Of a stretch of DNA of 6,663 bases, positions 1 through 5,555 are shown in pieces; position 1 is the first letter of the stretch, and the number at the start of each line of letters is the position of its first letter. A program made the position numbers and the translations under genes. The notes beneath the pieces were generated by a model. That model worked only from the letters and a program-made list of their open reading frames with translations, ran no database searches and had not been told where the DNA came from. The DNA is from an uncultured Clostridia bacterium (lineage in GTDB: Bacteria; Bacillota; Clostridia; Christensenellales; Aristaeellaceae). The stretch is taken from NCBI GenBank assembly GCA_946042585.1, contig CAMGDO010000052.1, positions 1 to 6,663 on the forward strand. The letters are read 5' to 3'.

Positions 1-46
1 TACACCTAAGCCTTCGTCGGCAGCGTCAGATGTGTATAAGAGACAG
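1..46 (+). other. Nextera P5-side adapter (sequencing artefact)
   Basis: This is library sequence, not genome. Positions 28-46 are the 19-base Tn5 mosaic end AGATGTGTATAAGAGACAG. Positions 14-27 (TCGTCGGCAGCGTC) are the rest of the Nextera read-1 adapter. Positions 6-13 (CTAAGCCT) match an i5 index that I recall as S508, and 1-5 (TACAC) are the end of the P5 primer. The genomic insert starts at 47. Translated on the minus strand, this adapter gives the peptide SYTHLTLPTKA, a recognisable contamination signature in predicted proteins. Confidence 0.98.
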
Positions 47-122
47 GATTTAGCACCGCACGCATGCGCGCCGGTTGCCGGGCATCATCGGGCCGTTCCC
101 TCCGCCGCTCTTGATAAGGTAT
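47..122 (-). promoter_or_regulatory. SAM-I (S-box) riboswitch, aptamer truncated at its 3' side
   Basis: Read leftward, the strand follows the S-box aptamer consensus closely. The P1 5' arm and first junction read CCTTATCAAGAG (about 119-108). The AGGGA-containing segment and GGCCC of P2 follow, then GATGATGCCCGGCAACC (about 89-73) with the kink-turn and pseudoknot region. A GC-rich P3 hairpin comes next (about 73-56), and GGTGCTAAATC ends the insert (57-47). P4, the 3' arm of P1 and the expression platform are lost, because adapter begins at 46. This class binds S-adenosylmethionine and in Bacillota normally turns off genes for methionine or cysteine synthesis, SAM synthesis or methionine uptake. 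The controlled gene lies beyond the left edge and cannot be named. Confidence 0.93.
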
Positions 123-138
123 CAAGTTGTCGGCAGGT

Positions 139-167
139 ATTATAGCACGGGGACGAGGCGCTGTCAA
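139..167 (-). promoter_or_regulatory. Perfect-consensus sigma-A promoter for the riboswitch transcript
   Basis: On the minus strand the -35 box is TTGACA (167-162) and the -10 box is TATAAT (144-139), separated by exactly 17 bases. TGC directly before the -10 box adds an extended -10 element. The predicted start is near 132, about ten bases before the P1 arm of the S-box aptamer, which is where a riboswitch leader should begin. The -35 box lies only 13 bases beyond the cupin stop codon. I see no terminator between them, so cupin transcripts may also read into the riboswitch. Confidence 0.92.
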
Positions 168-180
168 CCGTGGATTTATA

Positions 181-645
181 TTATTCGTCGGCATAATAAT
201 CCACCGTCTGATCCGTTTTATAGACGTGATTGTGCCCATCGTACCATACGCCTGTTTTGCCGGAATCGGGATAGAAGGTGACGGAAATGTCGCTGACCGT
301 GTCAAAATCAATATAGACAAGCTTTTCACTGCCCGTATTGGTCAGACGGTGTGCGCCCTCCGGGGCGGCAGGAAAATAGATGAAATCGCCTGCCCGAACG
401 CTGCGCTGTCCCGACGGCGTGCGCAGTGTGCCCTCGCCGGACAGAATGTAAAACACTTCTTCGGACTGCGTGTGCCAGTGATAGGGATAGGCGGACTTTC
501 CGGCAGGCAGTTCATACACCGAAACCATGCATTTGCCGCCCGGAGTGCGCGGCACAAAGGTTTTTCTGCAAAAACCAAACGGCGCATGCGCGTTGCGGAC
601 TTCTTCGCTTAGCTCCTGAATATTTGCGTGCAGGATGTCTTTCAT
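181..645 (-). CDS. Small cupin-domain protein (cupin_2 type)
   Basis: This is a 154-residue single-domain cupin. Motif 1 is visible as G49...H56-W-H58...E63...G70, and motif 2 as G86...P92...G97-A-H99...N103. H56, H58, E63 and H99 are the expected ligands for one bound divalent metal. Motif 2 has a three-residue insertion between its Pro and Gly compared with the textbook pattern. There is no signal peptide or membrane segment, so it should be cytosolic. The ATG start at 645-643 is preceded by AGGAGG (660-655) at nine bases. Cupins of this size include sugar isomerases, dioxygenases and non-enzymatic ligand binders, so the substrate cannot be assigned. It is divergent from the Crp/Fnr-like regulator at 826, which may or may not control it. 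It is followed closely by the S-box promoter. Confidence 0.9.
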   Translation of the reverse strand: MKDILHANIQELSEEVRNAHAPFGFCRKTFVPRTPGGKCMVSVYELPAGKSAYPYHWHTQSEEVFYILSGEGTLRTPSGQRSVRAGDFIYFPAAPEGAHRLTNTGSEKLVYIDFDTVSDISVTFYPDSGKTGVWYDGHNHVYKTDQTVDYYADE

Positions 646-683
646 GGCGGTTTTCCTCCTGATGCGGCTGCTCTGATATGTTT

Positions 684-712
684 ATTGTAGCACACCATGC
701 GCGCAGCTGCCA
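684..712 (-). promoter_or_regulatory. Predicted promoter of the cupin gene
   Basis: On the minus strand there is a -10 box TACAAT (689-684) preceded by TGC, making an extended -10 element. The hexamer 17 bases upstream (712-707, TGGCAG) is a poor -35 match, which an extended -10 can compensate. The predicted start is near 677, giving a leader of about 30 bases before the ATG. The Crp-type palindrome at 772-785 would sit about 100 bases upstream of this start, too far for simple class II activation. Confidence 0.6.
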
Positions 713-771
713 GACGGAATGAAAAGAATATCCCCTGCCGGGGGCTTCCTGTGCACAGCAGGACGGAAACC

Positions 772-785
772 GTTGCATCTGCAAC
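772..785. promoter_or_regulatory. Operator palindrome, copy 1 (regulator promoter)
   Basis: GTTGCATCTGCAAC is a perfect inverted repeat of 6-2-6, extendable by one flanking C/G pair to 7-2-7 (771-786). It overlaps the -35 hexamer of the promoter for the Crp/Fnr-like gene and is centred near -29.5 from the predicted start. A bound dimer there would block RNA polymerase, which suggests autorepression. The same half-sites recur at 1478-1491. Binding by the adjacent regulator is inferred from this pairing and from the dimeric, palindrome-binding habit of the family. Confidence 0.75.
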
Positions 786-801
786 GAATTTTCTGTATAA
801 T
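773..801 (+). promoter_or_regulatory. Promoter of the Crp/Fnr-family gene
   Basis: The -10 box is TATAAT (796-801), a perfect match. The -35 box TTGCAT (773-778) matches the consensus at its first three positions, with a 17-base spacer. The predicted start is near 808. The leader is very short, because AGGAGG lies at 814-819 and the ATG at 826. The -35 box is embedded in the left half of the operator palindrome. Confidence 0.8.
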
Positions 802-825
802 CAGAGCATGGACAGGAGGGAGAGC

Positions 826-1470
826 ATGGCAATGGAGGTTTTGCAGAAGAGCGCGCTGTTTCGCGGAATGAATGAGGCGCAGATGCGTCAGGCGCTGGCA
901 TTCTGGCAGGCGCAGGAGCAGATATGCCTCCGCGGCACTGTGCTCAAGGGCGCGCTGGATCCCCTTGCGGCGTTTGGGCTGGTGCTGCAGGGGAACGTTA
1001 CGGTCAGCATGGATGATATTGACGGGCATTCGATGCTGCTTGCGCATGTGACGCAGGGCAATACCTTTGGCGAGTCACTGTGCTATCTGCAGGAGGAATC
1101 GCCCATTCACATTGAAGCCATAACGGATGCGCGCGTGCTGTGGCTGAGCTGCGACGCTCTTCGCGGGGCGGCTTCGCCGCTGCGCGATGAAATGCAGGCG
1201 CGGTTTACCGCTATGCTGGCCGCGCGCACGCTGCGCATGAACGACCGCATCCAGATTCTATCGCGCACCAGCATCCGCGCCAGACTCACTGCGTTCTTTA
1301 CTGAATGCGCGCGCGATGCGGGCGGAAACGCCTTTACCGTGCCCTTTGATCGCGCCGGCATGGCTGCTTATCTGGGCGTGGATCGCAGCGCGCTTTCCCG
1401 CGAGCTGAGCCGCATGCGCGCAGAGGGCGCGATTGCCTATCAGAAAAGCGCTTTCCGGCTGCTCAAATAA
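826..1470 (+). CDS. Crp/Fnr-family transcriptional regulator
   Basis: This 214-residue protein has the usual two-domain layout. An N-terminal cyclic-nucleotide-binding-type beta-roll (about residues 8-105) includes the stretch with LQGNVTV and GNTFGES. A long dimerisation helix follows (about 115-145). The C-terminal winged helix-turn-helix is about 172-213, with DRAGMAAYLGV as the first helix and turn and DRSALSRELSRM as the recognition helix. The cAMP-contacting Arg-Ser pair of true Crp is not evident. The four cysteines (34, 86, 110, 161) are scattered, so an Fnr-type N-terminal Fe-S cluster is unlikely and the effector is unknown. The start at 826 is chosen because AGGAGG (814-819) precedes it by six bases. 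The open frame back to 697 crosses the promoter and operator. It sits just upstream of the importer operon, which shares its operator sequence. Confidence 0.93.
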   Translation: MAMEVLQKSALFRGMNEAQMRQALAFWQAQEQICLRGTVLKGALDPLAAFGLVLQGNVTVSMDDIDGHSMLLAHVTQGNTFGESLCYLQEESPIHIEAITDARVLWLSCDALRGAASPLRDEMQARFTAMLAARTLRMNDRIQILSRTSIRARLTAFFTECARDAGGNAFTVPFDRAGMAAYLGVDRSALSRELSRMRAEGAIAYQKSAFRLLK

Positions 1471-1477
1471 AAAATAC

Positions 1478-1491
1478 GTTGCAAATGCAAC
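1478..1491. promoter_or_regulatory. Operator palindrome, copy 2 (importer operon)
   Basis: GTTGCAAATGCAAC repeats both six-base half-sites of the copy at 772-785 exactly; only the two-base centre differs. Both copies are followed, after one or two bases, by GAATTTT. The centre lies 41.5 bases upstream of the predicted operon start, the classic class II activator position for Crp/Fnr proteins. I considered reading it as a weak terminator for the regulator gene because T residues follow. The 5-bp AT-containing stem is poor, and the exact repeat argues for an operator. Confidence 0.78.
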
Positions 1492-1513
1492 CGAATTTTT
1501 CACAGAGACCGGC

Positions 1514-1519
1514 TATAAT
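1514..1519 (+). promoter_or_regulatory. -10 box of the importer operon, no usable -35
   Basis: TATAAT at 1514-1519 is a perfect -10 box. The hexamer 17 bases upstream (1491-1496, CCGAAT) is a very poor -35 and overlaps the end of the operator, so the promoter should depend on an activator. The predicted start is near 1526. A small hairpin, CTCCC-AAAG-GGGAG (1528-1541), would form near the 5' end of the transcript. AAAGGAAG (1546-1553) serves as ribosome binding site for the ATG at 1560. Confidence 0.75.
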
Positions 1520-1559
1520 GGATATCGCTCCCAAAGGGGAGACAGAAAGGAAGAACACG

Positions 1560-2543
1560 ATGAAGAAGATATTCGTACTTTTGCTGGCGCTGTGCATGCT
1601 TTTGTCCATGGGTCTGGGCGTGCTGGCGGAGGGCAATGACAATGTGGTGCGTCTGGCTGCGCTCAAAGGGCCCACGGCGATGGGGCTGGTGCAGCTTCTG
1701 GATGAGGCGGAAAAAGGAAATACGGAAAATGCCTATGATTTTTTGCTGGCGGGCTCGGCGGATGAGATCACGCCCAAGCTGATTCAGGGCCAGCTGGATA
1801 TTGCTGCTATTCCCGTGAATCTGGCAAGTGTGCTGTACAACAAGACCGGCGGCCAGCTGCAGCTGCTGGCTGTGAATACCCTGGGCGTGATTTACATTGT
1901 GGAAAAGGGCGGCGAGAGCATTCAGACCCTGGAGGATCTCAAGGGCAAGACGATTTACGCCACCGGCAAGGGCTCCACGCCGGAGTATTCCCTGACGTAT
2001 CTTCTTTCGCAGCATGGGTTGGATATCACCCGGGATGTGAATATGGAGTGGAAGAGCGAGCCCACTGAGGTGGTGGCGCTGATGAACGCACAGGAGCAGG
2101 CCGTGGCGATGCTGCCTCAGCCCTATGTGACGGTGGCACAGACGCAGCTTGGCAATCTGCGCGTGGCGCTGGATCTGACCGCATGCTGGGATCAGCTGGA
2201 CAATGGCAGCCGGATGATCACCGCGGGCATCGTGGCGCGCAGCGAATTTGTGCAGGAGCATCCGGAAGAAGTGGAAGCCTTTCTGCGGGAATTTGCCGCG
2301 TCGGCAGCCTATGTGAATGCGGATGTGGAAGGCGCTGCGCAGCTGGTGGAAAAATACGGCATCGTCAAGGCGGCGGTGGCGCAGAAGGCGCTGCCGCAGT
2401 GCAACATCGTGTGCCTGACGGGAGAGGAGCTCAAGGCGGCACTGCCCGGCTATCTGCAGGTGCTCTATGATCTCAATCCTGCGGCGGTGGGCGGCAGCCT
2501 GCCTGCGGACGACTTCTATTATATGAATGAAAAGGCAGAATAA
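1560..2543 (+). CDS. ABC importer substrate-binding protein (SsuA/TauA/NMT1-THI5-like)
   Basis: This 327-residue exported protein is the ligand-capturing component of an ABC importer. It begins with a signal peptide: MKK, a hydrophobic core (residues 4-22), and a likely signal peptidase I site after V21-L22-A23. The mature part resembles periplasmic-binding-protein-II proteins of the sulfonate/taurine/thiamine-precursor class. Examples are ITPKLIQGQLDIAAIP (70-85), TLEDLKGKTIYATGKGST (123-140) and the MNAQEQAVAMLPQPYV segment (175-190). No lipobox is visible: the only early cysteine, C12, follows Leu inside the hydrophobic core. That is unusual for a Gram-positive binding protein and leaves membrane retention unexplained. 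The start at 1560 has a good ribosome binding site and gives a proper signal peptide. Upstream in-frame codons cross the promoter. The substrate cannot be read from sequence; sulfonates, pyrimidine precursors and related small molecules are all possible. Confidence 0.9.
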   Translation: MKKIFVLLLALCMLLSMGLGVLAEGNDNVVRLAALKGPTAMGLVQLLDEAEKGNTENAYDFLLAGSADEITPKLIQGQLDIAAIPVNLASVLYNKTGGQLQLLAVNTLGVIYIVEKGGESIQTLEDLKGKTIYATGKGSTPEYSLTYLLSQHGLDITRDVNMEWKSEPTEVVALMNAQEQAVAMLPQPYVTVAQTQLGNLRVALDLTACWDQLDNGSRMITAGIVARSEFVQEHPEEVEAFLREFAASAAYVNADVEGAAQLVEKYGIVKAAVAQKALPQCNIVCLTGEELKAALPGYLQVLYDLNPAAVGGSLPADDFYYMNEKAE

Positions 2544-3300
2544 AGGAACTGCAAAAGAGATATTATGGCGCGTGGCCGCCGTCCTGTTCTGGGTGCTGAT
2601 CTGGCAGGCGGCAGCCATGGCGCTGCATCAGCCGCTGCTTTTGTCCTCGCCGGTGCGCGTGGTGCAGCGGCTGTTTGTGCTGCTGAGAGACGCAGCGTTT
2701 TACCGTGCGGTGGGATTCACGCTGGTGCGCATCATGGGCGGCTTTGCGCTGGGCTTTGTGCTGGGTGCGGCGCTGGCGGTGCTGTCGTCGCGCGTGCGCA
2801 CGGTGGAGTATCTTTTGCGCCCGCTGGTGGTCACGGTCAAGTCCGTACCGGTGGCCAGCTTCATCATTCTGGCGCTGATCTGGCTGAGCGCGCGCCATCT
2901 GTCGGTGTTTATCTCGTTTCTGATGGTGCTGCCCATTGTTTATCAGAATCTGCTGGAAGGGCTGAAGGCGACGGACCGCCAGCTGCTGGAAATGGCGCGG
3001 GTTTATCGCGTGCCGTGGGCGCGGAGGCTTGTGTATATTCATCTGCCCTGCGTCAAGCCGTATCTGCTCAGCGCACTGTCGCTGTCGCTGGGGATGAGCT
3101 GGAAATCCGGCGTGGCAGCCGAGGTGATCGGGATTCCGATGGGCTCGGTGGGCGAGCAGCTGTATCAGGCGAAGGTGTATCTGGATGCAAGCGGGCTGTT
3201 TGCCTGGACGCTGGTCATTGTGTGCATCAGCGCAGCGTTTGAAAAGGCCGCGCTGGCGCTGGTACGGTATGCGTTTGCGCGCTGGGAGGGGCTGAAATGA
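2527..3300 (+). CDS. ABC importer permease (SsuC/TauC/ThiX-like)
   Basis: This 257-residue integral membrane protein has the usual length for this permease family. Hydrophobic segments are visible at about residues 13-33, 64-88, 98-120, 124-143, 178-200 and 222-245, consistent with about six helices. The cytoplasmic coupling loop that contacts the ATPase is residues 144-175. It contains LLEMARVYRVPWARRL and ends in YIHLP, a divergent EAA loop in which the usual Gly is Arg. The gene begins inside the last codons of the binding-protein gene (17-base overlap). No clear ribosome binding site precedes ATG 2527, so translation is probably coupled to the upstream gene. No other in-frame start is better placed. 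It overlaps the ATPase gene by four bases (ATGA). It should form a homodimeric pore. Confidence 0.92.
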   Translation: MKRQNKGTAKEILWRVAAVLFWVLIWQAAAMALHQPLLLSSPVRVVQRLFVLLRDAAFYRAVGFTLVRIMGGFALGFVLGAALAVLSSRVRTVEYLLRPLVVTVKSVPVASFIILALIWLSARHLSVFISFLMVLPIVYQNLLEGLKATDRQLLEMARVYRVPWARRLVYIHLPCVKPYLLSALSLSLGMSWKSGVAAEVIGIPMGSVGEQLYQAKVYLDASGLFAWTLVIVCISAAFEKAALALVRYAFARWEGLK

Positions 3301-3881
3301 TCGAGCTGGCTGGAATTTCCAAGCGCTATCCCGGTAAGGACGTGCTGAAAAATGTGTCGCTGCGGCTTGATGAGGGCATCACCTGCCTGATGGGCGCATC
3401 CGGCGCGGGCAAGACGACGCTGCTGCGCATCCTGCTGGGATTGGAGACGGCGGACGCGGGGCAGGTGCTGCATGTGCCGCCGCGCGTGGCGGCGGTATTT
3501 CAGGAGGATCGGCTGGTAGAGAGCCTGACGGTGAGAAAGAACCTGCAGCTGACGCTGGGCGGCGAATATAGCGAGGCACGGGCAAACGCATGCCTTGTGG
3601 AGCTGGGGCTGGACAACGTGCTGGACAGCGCAGCCGGTACGCTGTCGGGCGGCATGAAGCGGCGGGTGGCGCTTTCGCGCGCGCTGCTGCATGATGCGCA
3701 GCTGCTGGTGATGGACGAGCCCTTCAAGGGGCTGGACGAAGCCATGAAATGGCGCGTGATGGATGCCGTAAAGCGGCATGCGGATGGAAAGACGGTGCTG
3801 CTGGTGACGCATGCGGCGGAGGAAGGGGCATATCTGGCGGCGCGCACGGTGCGGCTGGAGGAGATCAACCGCCTGATATAA
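3297..3881 (+). CDS. ABC importer ATPase (SsuB/TauB/ThiZ-like), short form
   Basis: This is a complete nucleotide-binding domain of 194 residues. Walker A is GASGAGKTT (33-41), the Q-loop is Q69, the signature is LSGGM (116-120), Walker B ends at D140-E141, the D-loop region is GLDE (145-148), and the switch His is H172. It hydrolyses ATP to drive import through the permease encoded just upstream. The start overlaps the permease stop as ATGA (3297-3300), with GGGAGGGG at 3284-3291 as ribosome binding site. It is about 50 residues shorter than typical SsuB or TauB proteins, ending soon after the H-loop, so it lacks the usual C-terminal extension. All catalytic motifs are intact and it ends at a normal TAA, so it looks functional rather than truncated. 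Confidence 0.95.
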   Translation: MIELAGISKRYPGKDVLKNVSLRLDEGITCLMGASGAGKTTLLRILLGLETADAGQVLHVPPRVAAVFQEDRLVESLTVRKNLQLTLGGEYSEARANACLVELGLDNVLDSAAGTLSGGMKRRVALSRALLHDAQLLVMDEPFKGLDEAMKWRVMDAVKRHADGKTVLLVTHAAEEGAYLAARTVRLEEINRLI

Positions 3882-3943
3882 CGCATGAAGACAGGAACAT
3901 GGGCAGCGCAGCGGTGAGGTGCTTCCCGGTTCCGGATACGGCA

Positions 3944-3981
3944 AAAAACCGACCTGTGACGGCTGTCACAGGTCGGTTTTT
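3944..3981. terminator. Strong bidirectional intrinsic terminator
   Basis: CCGACCTGTGAC (3949-3960) pairs perfectly with GTCACAGGTCGG (3965-3976) around a GGCT loop, giving a 12-bp GC-rich stem. It is flanked by A residues on the left (3943-3948) and T residues on the right (3977-3981), so both strands give a stem followed by a U-tract. It sits between the convergent importer operon (ending 3881) and the lipoprotein gene (ending 4021) and should stop transcription from both sides. Confidence 0.96.
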
Positions 3982-4020
3982 GTTTGTTCACTTTATTGCA
4001 GCGCTTTTGCGCTTTCTGTC

Positions 4021-5442
4021 TTACGACATATCCGGGAAATCGCCCTCATAGAGGTAGCGCTGCGTGGCAGGGCCCGCCTTGCCGTCAGCCTTGAGGCCCT
4101 TGGCCTTCTGGAATTTCTTGACGGCGGTGACGGTGTCGTCGCCATAATAGCCGTCCACCTCGCCGCTATAGTAGCCGGCCTTCTTCAGGGCGCGCTGCAG
4201 CTCCTTGACGGGCGTGCCCATCATGCCCTTTTCCAGCGTGGCATAGGAGCCGGCAGGCGCCTCGGTGACGCGGATATAGGCGTTGGGCGTGGCGGTGGGC
4301 TTGGAGGTGGGCTTGGATGTCACCTTGGGGGTGGCAGTGGGCTTGGAGGTGGCGGTGGGCTTGACTGTCACCTTGGTATTGGAGGAGGTGGTGACGGAGC
4401 CGGCAAAGAGCTTTTCCAGCGTGGTCGCGCCGGCCTTGCCATCGGCAGTCAGACCGTTGGCGCGCTGGAAGGCCTTCACGGCTTCGAGCGTGGCGCTGCC
4501 AAAGGAACCATCCACCGAGCCGGTGAGGAAGCCATAGCTCTTGAGCTTGCTCTGCAGCACGCGCACGGCTGCACCCTCGCTGCCTTCCTTGAGGGTGACG
4601 CCAATCACGCCGACAGCGGCGGAGGTGGAGCGCGCGGAGGAGGAATAGAGCTTGTTGAGTGTGCCGGGACCGGCCACGCCGTCGTCATCCAGGCCGTTGC
4701 GCTTCTGGAAGGCGATGACGGCCTGCTCGGTAATGCTGCATACCTTGCCGCTGGCGCTGCCGGCCAGATAGCCCAGCTCGATCAGGCGGTTCTGCATCTG
4801 CGTCACCTTGGTGCCGCTGTTGCCCAGCTTGAGATAGGTGTTGCTCACATTGGGTGTGGCGGTCACCCGGACGTTGGGCGTGGGGGTGACGGCGGGCGGA
4901 GCGGTGGCGGCGCTGGCGGAGGACAGCTTGGCAAGCGTGGCGGCGCCAACAATGCCGTCGGCGGTCAGACCGTTCTGCGCCTGGAATTTCTTGACGGCAT
5001 TTTCGGTATATTCGCCAAAGTCGCCGTCCGTTTTGCCTTCAAAATAGCCCAGCCGCTTGAGCGCCGCCTGCACATTGGCCACGGCATCGCCCTGCATACC
5101 CAGCTTAAGCACGGTGGATGCGGTGGCGGCAGAGACTGTGGGAGTGGGCGCAGACGTGGTGGTCTGAATGACGGGCGTGACAATGCCGACAGTCGGCGCG
5201 ACGCCGGAGGTGCTGTTGGCATTCGGCCAGCTCTGGGCGCTCGGATCCACCGTGGGGGTGGGAGTCAGCACTTCAGGCGCCACCGGGCTTTCGGACGGAC
5301 TGGCGGTGTAGCGCTTCCAGTTGGAGGTCGCGGTGGCGGCCTGGTTCTTATCCGGATCCATAATGCAGCCGCTCAGCACCGTGCACAGCGCGCACAGAAG
5401 CAGCGTGAGCAAAAGCAGTTTCCGGATGCGTTGCTTGTTCAT
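4021..5442 (-). CDS. Lipoprotein with four peptidoglycan-binding domains
   Basis: This is a 473-residue exported protein. The signal peptide ends in a lipobox L23-S24-G25-C26, so C26 should be lipidated and anchor the protein in the membrane. A Ser/Thr/Pro-rich spacer follows (27-110). Four PG_binding_1-type repeats come next, at about 112-173, 204-265, 284-345 and 403-464. Each begins with LKxG or LEKG and carries LGY/YGF/AGY, an FQ pair and GLxxDGxxGxxT. Domain 2 has lost the DGxFG loop and reads SGKVC there, so it may be degenerate. The linkers are low-complexity; the last (347-401) is Lys-Pro-Thr rich. No catalytic domain is visible, so it probably tethers membrane to cell wall or scaffolds a partner. 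The start at 5442-5440 has AAGGAAGGG six bases upstream. It lies 113 bases downstream of the HAD gene, with which it may be cotranscribed. Confidence 0.93.
   Translation of the reverse strand: MNKQRIRKLLLLTLLLCALCTVLSGCIMDPDKNQAATATSNWKRYTASPSESPVAPEVLTPTPTVDPSAQSWPNANSTSGVAPTVGIVTPVIQTTTSAPTPTVSAATASTVLKLGMQGDAVANVQAALKRLGYFEGKTDGDFGEYTENAVKKFQAQNGLTADGIVGAATLAKLSSASAATAPPAVTPTPNVRVTATPNVSNTYLKLGNSGTKVTQMQNRLIELGYLAGSASGKVCSITEQAVIAFQKRNGLDDDGVAGPGTLNKLYSSSARSTSAAVGVIGVTLKEGSEGAAVRVLQSKLKSYGFLTGSVDGSFGSATLEAVKAFQRANGLTADGKAGATTLEKLFAGSVTTSSNTKVTVKPTATSKPTATPKVTSKPTSKPTATPNAYIRVTEAPAGSYATLEKGMMGTPVKELQRALKKAGYYSGEVDGYYGDDTVTAVKKFQKAKGLKADGKAGPATQRYLYEGDFPDMS
4282..4377 (-). repeat. Low-complexity Lys-Thr-Pro linker repeats
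   Basis: Within the lipoprotein gene, residues about 356-387 are built from repeated KPT units (at 361, 367, 377 and 381) separated by TA, TS or TPKVTS. On the plus strand this appears as repeated GGTGGGCTTGG and GTGGCGGTGGGC blocks. It encodes a flexible, positively charged wall-spanning linker between the third and fourth peptidoglycan-binding domains. It is prone to slippage, so copy number may vary between strains or be misassembled. Confidence 0.75.
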
Positions 5443-5471
5443 TGCATTCCCTTCCTTTCGGCTTTTTCGCG

Positions 5472-5499
5472 CCGATACGATAGTTTCTACCTATTTCAA
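5472..5499 (-). promoter_or_regulatory. Possible weak promoter of the lipoprotein gene
   Basis: On the minus strand TTGAAA (5499-5494) is followed after 16 bases by TATCGG (5477-5472), which matches only three of six -10 positions. It is correctly placed 30 bases before the lipoprotein start. It may be real, or the gene may depend on readthrough from the HAD gene upstream. Confidence 0.3.
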
Positions 5500-5505
5500 C
5501 GTGGG

Positions 5506-5526
5506 CGGGGAGCGTTTTGTTCCCCG
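5506..5526. other. Small hairpin between HAD and lipoprotein genes
   Basis: CGGGGA (5506-5511) and TCCCCG (5521-5526) form a 6-bp stem around a 9-base loop. No T-tract follows on either strand, so it is not a canonical terminator. It could partly attenuate readthrough or act as an mRNA processing or stability element. An 8-base direct repeat CGTTACAG (5525-5532 and 5554-5561) lies next to it. Confidence 0.4.
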
Positions 5527-5555
5527 TTACAGGATGAAAATCGTGTTGTCAGGCG

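Noticed and set aside
6..329. A minus-strand 107-codon open frame ending in SYTHLTLPTKA.
   Set aside because: It overlaps the cupin gene in another frame, and its end is translated adapter.
697..825. A 43-codon N-terminal extension of the Crp/Fnr-like protein.
   Set aside because: It would be translated from upstream of the mapped promoter boxes and operator. A strong ribosome binding site and normal family length support the start at 826.
1471..1500. A possible intrinsic terminator after the Crp/Fnr-like gene (palindrome followed by T residues).
   Set aside because: The stem is only five weak base pairs with a four-base loop, and its half-sites duplicate exactly those of the upstream promoter palindrome. 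An operator is the better reading.
1500..2618. A 372-codon minus-strand open frame, His/Arg/Gln rich.
   Set aside because: It is antisense to the substrate-binding protein gene, has no family resemblance or ribosome binding site, and shows the His/Arg bias typical of antisense frames in GC-rich genes.
4240..4404. Regular repeated units that could suggest a CRISPR-like or satellite array.
   Set aside because: The units are in frame within the lipoprotein gene and encode a Lys-Pro-Thr linker. There are no uniform spacers and no adjacent cas genes.
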